This document shows, one piece after another, positions 58,891 through 64,000 of a DNA stretch of 64,000 nucleotides; the stretch's first letter is position 1; every line of letters begins with the position of its first letter. Below the pieces are notes generated by a model that saw only the letters and a program-made list of their open reading frames with translations, did no database searches and was not told the origin of the DNA. The position numbers and the translations under genes were made by a program. The stretch is from Oscillospiraceae bacterium (GTDB taxonomy: Bacteria; Bacillota; Clostridia; Oscillospirales; Ruminococcaceae): the NCBI GenBank assembly GCA_025757985.1, contig CP107210.1, positions 372,001-436,000 of the forward strand, given 5' to 3'.

Positions 58891-60123
58891 ATGCTGCAGC
58901 AACCGGAATTGCTGGCCCCTGCGGGCAGCCTGGAGACCCTGAAATATGCTGTGATGTACGGCGCTGACGCCGTTTACTGCGCCCTGCCGGAATTCGGTAT
59001 GCGCGCGGCCCCTGTAAACCTGACGGTAGGGGAGCTGCGCGAGGGCTGCATCTTTGCCCATGCCCGCGGTAAAAAGGTCTACCTGACCCTTAACACCCTG
59101 CCGACCAATGAGGAGCTGTCCAAGCTGCCGCAGTATATACAGGATGCCGCCGAGGCCGGTGTGGATGCCTTTATCATCGCCGATCTGGGTGTGTTGGCGC
59201 TGGCCAAAAAATACGCCCCGCAGGTGGAGCGCCATGTCTCGACCCAGGCGGGCATTACGAACTATGAGGCGGCTAAGGTTTGCTATGAGCTGGGTGCCAA
59301 GCGCGTTGTCCTTGCGCGGGAGCTGCCGCTTACCGAGATTGCCCAGATACGCGACAACTGCCCGCCCGATCTGGAACTGGAGGCCTTTGTCCACGGCGCT
59401 ATGTGCATGAGTGTGTCGGGCCGCTGCCTTCTGTCCAGCTATATGGCCGGCCGCAGCGGCAACCGCGGCGAGTGCGCCCAGCCCTGCCGCTGGAAGTATA
59501 ATCTGGTGGAGGAGCATCGCCCCGGCCAGTACATGGAGATCGGGGAGACACCCGACAATGGCAGCTATATCCTGAATGCCAATGATCTTTGCACCGCTCC
59601 GTTCATTGACCTGATCTGCAAGGCGGGTGTTGACTCACTGAAGATCGAGGGGCGTGCCAAGACCTTCTACTATGTGGCCTCCGTGGTCAGTGCCTACCGC
59701 CGCGCGCTGGACACCTTCCTTGCTGATCCGTACAATGATAACTTTGAACTGCCCGATGCGGTCATCGAGGAGCTGAACCGTACAAGCCACCGCCACTATT
59801 CGCCGGGCTTCTACTTTGGCAAGGAGCAGGCCCAGCAGACGCCCAGCCACACCTATGTGCGCGACTGGGATTTCATCGGCACGGTGGAAAGCTGGGAAAA
59901 CGGCATTGCCCACTGCACCCAGCGCGGTAAGTTCGCGGCAGGGGACAGCATCGAAATTCTGCAGCCTGACGGCAGCGTCATTCCGCTGGCACCCGCCTGG
60001 ATCGAAAACGCCAACGGCGAGCGCGTGGACGCCACCCCGCATCCCATGATGCAGTACACCATCCCCTGTGAGGCCCCCCTGATGCCCTACAGCCTGATCC
60101 GTATGCAGAAAAAGGCGGAGTGA
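58891..60123 (+). CDS. U32 family peptidase, probable tRNA-hydroxylation protein
   Basis: A 410-aa U32 protein with LLAPAGSLETLKYAVMYGADAVYC, the FVHGAMCMSVSGRCLLSSYMAGRSGNRGECAQPCRW block that gives the family signature and Fe-S-type cysteines, and C-terminal beta domain (AAGDSIEILQPDG). Bacterial members of this type (TrhP) take part in prephenate-dependent 5-hydroxylation of tRNA uridine-34; others degrade collagen, which is not likely here. ACGGAGG precedes ATG 58891. Bacillus has two U32 genes at this locus beside mltG; only one is here. Confidence 0.9.
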   Translation: MLQQPELLAPAGSLETLKYAVMYGADAVYCALPEFGMRAAPVNLTVGELREGCIFAHARGKKVYLTLNTLPTNEELSKLPQYIQDAAEAGVDAFIIADLGVLALAKKYAPQVERHVSTQAGITNYEAAKVCYELGAKRVVLARELPLTEIAQIRDNCPPDLELEAFVHGAMCMSVSGRCLLSSYMAGRSGNRGECAQPCRWKYNLVEEHRPGQYMEIGETPDNGSYILNANDLCTAPFIDLICKAGVDSLKIEGRAKTFYYVASVVSAYRRALDTFLADPYNDNFELPDAVIEELNRTSHRHYSPGFYFGKEQAQQTPSHTYVRDWDFIGTVESWENGIAHCTQRGKFAAGDSIEILQPDGSVIPLAPAWIENANGERVDATPHPMMQYTIPCEAPLMPYSLIRMQKKAE

Positions 60124-60171
60124 AGCCGAAATTATCTGCGAAAAAATAATTTAAAAATCTGCAGAAATCGC

Positions 60172-60200
60172 TTGACTTTTTGCAGAACATCCCTTATAAT
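60172..60200 (+). promoter_or_regulatory. Promoter of the first Asp-Thr-Trp tRNA operon
   Basis: TTGACT (60172-60177), 17 bases, TATAAT (60195-60200). Confidence 0.85.
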
Positions 60201-60255
60201 AGTTCCTGCGCTGGTCGTGAGGTAGACACCTTGCAAGGCCGCGCAGGCTGGGTAT

Positions 60256-60332
60256 GGCCCGGTAGTTCAGTTGGTTAGAACGCTAGCCTGTCACGCTAGA
60301 GGTCGTCAGTTCGAGCCTGATTCGGGTCGCCA
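60256..60332 (+). tRNA. tRNA-Asp (anticodon GTC), copy 1
   Basis: 77 bases with encoded CCA. The anticodon stem CTAGC/GCTAG encloses CTGTCAC. Confidence 0.96.
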
Positions 60333-60335
60333 TAA

Positions 60336-60411
<76 letters not shown>

Positions 60412-60415
60412 GTAC

Positions 60416-60456
60416 AATACCCACAATGCGAAAAATAGCATCGTGGGTATTTTTTA
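60416..60456 (+). terminator. Hairpin between tRNA-Thr and tRNA-Trp, copy 1
   Basis: AATACCCAC-A-ATGC pairs with GCAT-C-GTGGGTATT, followed by a T-run. It would lower tRNA-Trp relative to Asp and Thr. Confidence 0.75.
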
Positions 60457-60457
60457 T

Positions 60458-60533
60458 AGGGGCATAGCTCAGTTGGTAGAGCAGCGGTCTCCAAAACCGC
60501 GTGCCGAGGGTTCGAATCCTTCTACCCCTGCCA
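60458..60533 (+). tRNA. tRNA-Trp (anticodon CCA), copy 1
   Basis: 76 bases with encoded CCA. The anticodon stem GCGGT/ACCGC encloses CTCCAAA. The acceptor stem AGGGGCA against TACCCCT has a C-A mismatch at pair 6-67. Confidence 0.94.
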
Positions 60534-60566
60534 AAAGACCGTCAGTGAAAAGCTGACGGTCTTTTT
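60533..60566 (+). terminator. Terminator of tRNA operon copy 1
   Basis: AAAAGACCGTCAG and CTGACGGTCTTTTT pair around seven bases. Confidence 0.93.
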
Positions 60567-61105
60567 GTGTTTATATATCGAAAAATCTCCGGCAAGCAAG
60601 TGGGCCAGACTGCCAATACAGTGCTACCTGTACTATGCATGTGTTGTGTTCTCCTGATGGGCTTGCCTGCAGGGGTCAGTCTGCTTTCACATCAAAATAC
60701 GCTTGCAGATGCCATGGCCGTCTTGCGCTATGCTGGGTCTGGCGACAACTGTAGGGGCGAACATTGTTCGCCCGCCAGCTTAACGAAACTGCTTCTTTTC
60801 CGGAACGACTATTTACGCAAAAAGTAGGGGTGCACACGGCGCACTCCTACAAAGCAGTCATTCGACATTCAAATTGTAAGTGCTGTCCGCCCACTCTATA
60901 TTGCTCTGATGCGTTTTTTAATAAAGGACAATACCGCATAATTCTAAGTGCCGATACAGCGAGCGAGGTGCGGCAGCTGCCGGAGCGGTGCTTAAGCCGT
61001 CAGGCGGGAATTGTGCGGTGTTGCCATAGGTAAAATGGCATGACCTGCCCGATGTATCCAATGCCTGCAATCATGCTGTAAGACCTTATTTTCCGCCTGC
61101 AAATA
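60567..61105. other. Spacer between the mirrored tRNA operons
   Basis: About 540 bases with no supportable gene. It holds two GTAGGG-type palindromes, 60751-60774 (core GGGCGAACATTGTTCGCCC) and 60824-60850 (GTAGGGGTGCACACGG..CCTAC, opposite arms of one palindrome), and a roughly 105-base element with inverted ends (60926-61030, separate entry). A hydrophobic 86-codon frame (60567-60827) has no ribosome binding site and is rejected. Confidence 0.7.
60926..61030. repeat. Short inverted-ended element (GGAATT..GCGGT..TTGCC type)
   Basis: One end is GGACAATACCGCATAATTC (60926-60944) and the other GGAATTGTGCGGTGTTGCC (61011-61029), nearly complementary. Inside, further palindromes such as GCGGCAGCTGCC (60969-60980) make it fold on itself. 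A 19-base match to its end also occurs at 18775-18793. It looks like a MITE or REP element and has no coding part. Confidence 0.55.
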
Positions 61106-61140
61106 CAAAAAGACCGTCAGCTTTTCACTGACGGTCTTTT
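61106..61140 (-). terminator. Terminator of tRNA operon copy 2
   Basis: Mirror image of the copy 1 terminator: AAAAGACCGTCAG and CTGACGGTCTTTTT on the minus strand. Confidence 0.93.
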
Positions 61141-61215
61141 GGCAGGGGTAGAAGGATTCGAACCCTCGGCACGCGGTTTTGGAGACCGCTGCTCTACCAA
61201 CTGAGCTATGCCCCT
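61140..61215 (-). tRNA. tRNA-Trp (anticodon CCA), copy 2
   Basis: Appears identical to copy 1, including the acceptor C-A mismatch. Minus strand. Confidence 0.94.
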
Positions 61216-61216
61216 A

Positions 61217-61258
61217 TGAAAAATACCCACGATGCCGTTTTTGCATTGTGGGTACTAT
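61217..61258 (-). terminator. Hairpin between tRNA-Thr and tRNA-Trp, copy 2
   Basis: GTACCCACAATGC and GCATCGTGGGTAT with TTTTT after on the minus strand. It differs from copy 1 at a few loop and outer positions. Confidence 0.75.
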
Positions 61259-61260
61259 AC

Positions 61261-61336
<76 letters not shown>

Positions 61337-61339
61337 TTA

Positions 61340-61416
61340 TGGCGACCCGAATCAGGCTCGAACTGACGACCTCTAGCGTGACAGGCTAGCGTTCTAACCA
61401 ACTGAACTACCGGGCC
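61340..61416 (-). tRNA. tRNA-Asp (anticodon GTC), copy 2
   Basis: Same sequence as copy 1, minus strand, encoded CCA. First tRNA of the mirrored operon. Confidence 0.96.
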
Positions 61417-61459
61417 ATACCCAGCTTTGTGCGCTGCCGTGGCAGCTGCAACGTTGTCT

Positions 61460-61488
61460 ATTATAGCGGCTTGCGGAACAAATGTCAA
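61460..61488 (-). promoter_or_regulatory. Consensus promoter of tRNA operon copy 2
   Basis: On the minus strand TTGACA (61483-61488), 17 bases, TATAAT (61460-61465): a perfect promoter. The sequence upstream of the tRNAs differs from that of copy 1, so the duplication ends about 10 bases before tRNA-Asp. Confidence 0.92.
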
Positions 61489-61608
61489 CACTTTTTTTGA
61501 AAGTTTTTGCATTTGTTTCCACTTTCTTCGCGGCATTTGCAAAAGATGCTTTTCTTCGCTGTTTTTTCTCCGGCGTTGCAATTCGACACAGGGGGTGGTA
61601 TCATAGTA

Positions 61609-62226
61609 TCAGTGCTTCGGGCGGAAAAACTGCGGCTCCTCGCCTCGGTACATCCGCACAAGGCCCGCCCAATGCCGGGCCAGCATGATAGCAGCGCTGA
61701 GCAGCAGGATCGCACCGGCCTCGCCGCCGTACTGCAGCCAGCCTACCGGCACGGCCAGCGCCGCAATCAACACGGCGCCAAGTGGCAGGTAACCGGTCAG
61801 CAGTACCGCAATGCCGCCCGCAAGGCAGCACAGCACCCCTGTGACGGGCAGATACAGCATCAGCCATGCACAGGTCACGGCCACGCCCTTGCCGCCGTGC
61901 CCGTGGTTCCAGAAGGGCCAGTTGTGCCCCAGCACCGCACCGAACCCGCCGTACAGCAGGGCCGTGAGGTGCAGCTCCGGTGCAAGCTGCCAGCAGAACC
62001 AGCAGGCAGCGGCGGTTTTCAGCACATCGCCGGCCAGCACCAGCAGACCGGCGCGCTTACCCAAATGGGTCATGATGTTGGCCATGCCCGGATTTCCGCT
62101 GCCGATCTGCCGTGCGCTTTCCCCGGCTGTGCAGCGTGCCACCACCTCGGCCGTGAGAAAACAGCCGAACAGATACCCCGCCGCAAGGCAGAGCAACCGC
62201 AAAAATACCCCATATCCCCAGCTCAC
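61609..62226 (-). CDS. plsY: PlsY-like glycerol-3-phosphate acyltransferase
   Basis: Membrane acyltransferase using acyl-phosphate to make lysophosphatidic acid, the first step of phospholipid synthesis. The 205 aa have about five helices and the PlsY motifs in a divergent form: GSGNPGMANIM for the usual GSGNIGATN, then GHNWPFWNHGHGGKGVA as the second block with conserved HGGKG. The C-terminus is QFFRPKH. GTG 62226 is chosen, 7 bases after GAGGGGG; TTG 62232 abuts that site. It converges with the tRNA region and is divergent from the glycosylase. Confidence 0.88.
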   Translation of the reverse strand: MSWGYGVFLRLLCLAAGYLFGCFLTAEVVARCTAGESARQIGSGNPGMANIMTHLGKRAGLLVLAGDVLKTAAACWFCWQLAPELHLTALLYGGFGAVLGHNWPFWNHGHGGKGVAVTCAWLMLYLPVTGVLCCLAGGIAVLLTGYLPLGAVLIAALAVPVGWLQYGGEAGAILLLSAAIMLARHWAGLVRMYRGEEPQFFRPKH

Positions 62227-62296
62227 TGCCAAGCCCCCTCTTCGTTTTTATACAGTATAGGCGCACACTGCGCCGTTTAACCGTGAGGTGTTATAG

Positions 62297-62863
62297 ATGG
62301 ATTTGCAAGCATTGCAGAATGAATGTCTGAACTGCCGCCGCTGCGCACTGTGCGACACCCGCACACATGTCGTGTTCGGGCAGGGGGTTCCCACAGCAGA
62401 GGTCATGTTTGTGGGTGAAGGCCCCGGCGCCAGTGAGGACGAGCAGGGCCTGCCTTTTGTGGGGCGCAGCGGCCAGCTGCTCGACCATTATCTGGAAGCA
62501 ATTGACCTGAGCCGGGAGAAAAATGTCTATATTGCCAACATCATAAAATGCCGTCCGCCGCAGAACCGTGACCCGCTGCCGGAGGAATCTGCCGCCTGTA
62601 TGCCGTGGCTGCGCCAGCAGTTCCAGCTGATACGCCCCAAGATCGTTGTGTGTCTGGGCCGCGTGGCTGCACAGCAGATGATGGACCCGGCCTTTTCGAT
62701 TTCCCGCGATCACGGCAGATTTTACGAAAAGCAGGGGACACTCTTTATGGCGACCTACCACCCTGCGGCGCTGCTGCGCTATCCGGTCAACAAGCCTGCG
62801 GTGTTCGGCGATTTTGTCAGCCTGCGGGAAAAGATCACACAGGTCTGTGAGCACACCTATTAA
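62297..62863 (+). CDS. Uracil-DNA glycosylase family 4 protein
   Basis: Excises uracil from DNA. The 188 aa have Cys ligands of a [4Fe-4S] cluster (CLNCRRCALC near 10-19, with Cys later in IIKCRPPQNRD and ACMPW), motif 1 GEGPGASEDEQGLPFVGRSG and C-terminal motif ATYHPAALLR. These define family 4 UDG. The ATG lies close to TGAGGTG. It is 37 bases before the helicase gene, on the same strand. Both carry Fe-S cysteines and handle DNA damage. Confidence 0.93.
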   Translation: MDLQALQNECLNCRRCALCDTRTHVVFGQGVPTAEVMFVGEGPGASEDEQGLPFVGRSGQLLDHYLEAIDLSREKNVYIANIIKCRPPQNRDPLPEESAACMPWLRQQFQLIRPKIVVCLGRVAAQQMMDPAFSISRDHGRFYEKQGTLFMATYHPAALLRYPVNKPAVFGDFVSLREKITQVCEHTY

Positions 62864-62899
62864 AACCAGTATACCACCCGATGCAAGGAGGAAAGCAGC

Positions 62900-64000
62900 A
62901 TGGAGCCTGAGACACTGGCACTGACGCTGCCCATACGGCGTCTGGTGGAATTTTTATTGCGCACCGGCAGCATCGACAGCCGCTTTACCGGCTTTGACCG
63001 TGCCCTTGAGGGTGCGCGCCTGCACCGCAAGCTGCAGCGGGCCGCTGTCAAGGAATTCCCCGACTATCAGGCGGAGGTATCCCTCAGGCAGCAGCGCAGC
63101 TGTGCCGGTGTGTGCTACACGCTCGAGGGGCGTGCCGACGGCATCTTTACCGACACGGACGGCATGACAACGATTGACGAGATCAAGACCACAACGCTGC
63201 CGCCGGAGCTTATCACCGGCGAGCAAAGCCCGGAGCATTGGGCGCAGGCACAGATCTATGCAGCCATCTATGCCGCGCAGCAGGGGCTATCCGCCATGCG
63301 GGTGCGGCTGACCTACTATCAGGTGGATGAGGAGCTGGAATTTCGCTTTAGTCACGACTATACAGCGGATGCCCTGAACGCCATCGTCACCGACCTGCTG
63401 ACCCGGTATGCCCCCTGGGCCAAGCGCGCCGCCGAGTGGCAGCGGCTGAGCCGGGCCTCGCTGGCCGCGCTCCGCTTTCCCTTTGACAGCTACCGGCCCG
63501 GGCAGCGGGCCATGATCGGTGCGGTGTACAAGGCCTGCACCGAGGGTGGGCACCTGCTCTGTCAGGCCCCCACCGGCATCGGAAAGACGATGAGCGTGCT
63601 TTTCCCTGCGCTGAAGGCTGTGGGAGAGGGCGGGCCGGTGTTCTACCTGACGGCGCGCGGCACGACCCGGGCAGCGGCCGAAAACGCCCTCGCGCTGCTG
63701 CGCGCAGCCGACCCGGCACTCAAGCTGCGCAGCGTCACCCTGACCGCCAAGGACAAAATCTGCCTGCAGGAGCATCGTGAGTGTACGCCGGAGGCGTGCC
63801 CCTATGCCAACGGCTACTATGACCGAGTAAAACAGGCACTGTGGGATGGTCTGGACACCCACGCCCTGACTGCCGAGGCCCTGCAGGCGCTGGCCCGCCG
63901 CCACAAGGTATGCCCGTTTGAGCTGGGACTGGATCTGAGCCTTTGGTGTGATGTGGTCGTGGGCGATTACAACTACCTGTTTGACCCGGTCGTGCATCTC
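62900..64000 (+). CDS. Nuclease-helicase fusion, XPD/DinG type (3' end beyond the window)
   Basis: The first 367 residues are visible. Residues about 60-175 form a PD-(D/E)XK Cas4/RecB-like nuclease domain (LEGRADGIFTD and IDEIKTTT, the latter being the D..ExK core). From about 200 a superfamily 2 XPD-type helicase starts with SYRPGQRAMI and Walker A PTGIGKTMS. Cys in KICLQ, RECTPEACPY and KVCPFEL match the Fe-S cluster region of XPD/DinG. AAGGAGG precedes the ATG. It is read to the window edge without a stop. Role in repair is inferred. Confidence 0.9.
   Translation, partial: MEPETLALTLPIRRLVEFLLRTGSIDSRFTGFDRALEGARLHRKLQRAAVKEFPDYQAEVSLRQQRSCAGVCYTLEGRADGIFTDTDGMTTIDEIKTTTLPPELITGEQSPEHWAQAQIYAAIYAAQQGLSAMRVRLTYYQVDEELEFRFSHDYTADALNAIVTDLLTRYAPWAKRAAEWQRLSRASLAALRFPFDSYRPGQRAMIGAVYKACTEGGHLLCQAPTGIGKTMSVLFPALKAVGEGGPVFYLTARGTTRAAAENALALLRAADPALKLRSVTLTAKDKICLQEHRECTPEACPYANGYYDRVKQALWDGLDTHALTAEALQALARRHKVCPFELGLDLSLWCDVVVGDYNYLFDPVVHL

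Noticed and set aside
60567..60827. 86-codon hydrophobic frame in the tRNA spacer
   Set aside because: Begins inside the tRNA terminator, has no ribosome binding site and runs through a palindromic repeat.

Overview
The window reads as a stretch of ordinary chromosome from a GC-rich, endospore-lineage Firmicute, most likely a gut Clostridia member of the Oscillospiraceae/Ruminococcaceae (Faecalibacterium/Gemmiger/Subdoligranulum-like). The reasons are a spoIVB-spo0A pair with 0A boxes, a HrcA/CIRCE-controlled htpG, ECF vitamin transporters, SAM-I, FMN and ZTP riboswitches, thyX instead of thyA, strong AGGAGG-type ribosome binding sites, and Clostridia-type tRNA genes with encoded CCA. I could not run a search, so the genus is an inference. 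There is no rRNA operon, CRISPR array, prophage or complete insertion sequence.

Layout. 1-1.1 kb: purC (cut by the window edge) and purE behind a tiny leader ORF and hairpin. 1.4-3.7 kb: spo0A and spoIVB. 3.8-7.5 kb: tRNA-Leu, then a malate/fumarate operon (malic enzyme, two-subunit fumarase with a small unknown protein between the subunits, sortase). 7.6-10.2 kb: a CDF metal exporter and purA. 10.4-15.7 kb: an FKBP lipoprotein, metA, a glycosyltransferase, and an ECF sigma factor with its membrane partner. 15.7-18.2 kb: ZTP riboswitch, fhs, PsiE-like protein. 18.4-22 kb: tRNA-Phe, tRNA-Gly and a complete ECF transporter (S, fused A-A', T). 22.1-23.3 kb: a GIY-YIG nuclease bracketed by palindromic repeats. 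23.4-25.4 kb: htpG with tandem CIRCE.

25.5-33.4 kb: small redox/hydrolase genes, a DnaJ-domain/DUF5685/zinc-ribbon group, a GGDEF cyclase, rlmD and an AraC regulator divergent from galK (33.6-34.9 kb). 35.1-38.1 kb: divergent CoA genes coaX and coaBC whose two leaders share the same tandem heptamer. 38.2-44.8 kb: asnB, guaA, a P1 peptidase, a glutamate-cysteine ligase-like protein and a DinB-fold protein. 44.8-48.9 kb: a lipoprotein, MscS, FMN riboswitch-ribU, SAM riboswitch-metK. 49.1-56.5 kb: recD2, mreB, pcrA, thyX, tmk. 56.6-60.1 kb: a GNAT protein, mltG and a U32 peptidase. 60.2-61.5 kb: an inverted duplication of a tRNA-Asp-Thr-Trp operon. 61.6-64 kb: plsY, a type 4 uracil-DNA glycosylase and the start of a Cas4-like-nuclease/XPD helicase.

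Themes. Purine and one-carbon metabolism recur (purC, purE, purA, guaA, fhs with a ZTP switch, thyX, tmk, metA, metK), as do vitamin/cofactor supply (ECF transporter, RibU, CoaX, CoaBC) and DNA repair/processing (RecD2, PcrA, UDG, helicase). The most unusual DNA is noncoding: (i) an intergenic palindrome family with fixed GTAGGG/CCCTAC ends and a core that changes from copy to copy while staying palindromic; (ii) the matching heptamer repeats in the coaX and coaBC leaders; (iii) a second short repeat family with GGAATT-type termini, one copy of which lies over the ECF-transporter promoter; (iv) the mirrored tRNA operons; (v) a hairpin and U-tract abutting the asnB start codon. I saw no convincing new defence or biosynthetic gene system; the candidates are regulatory or repeat elements.
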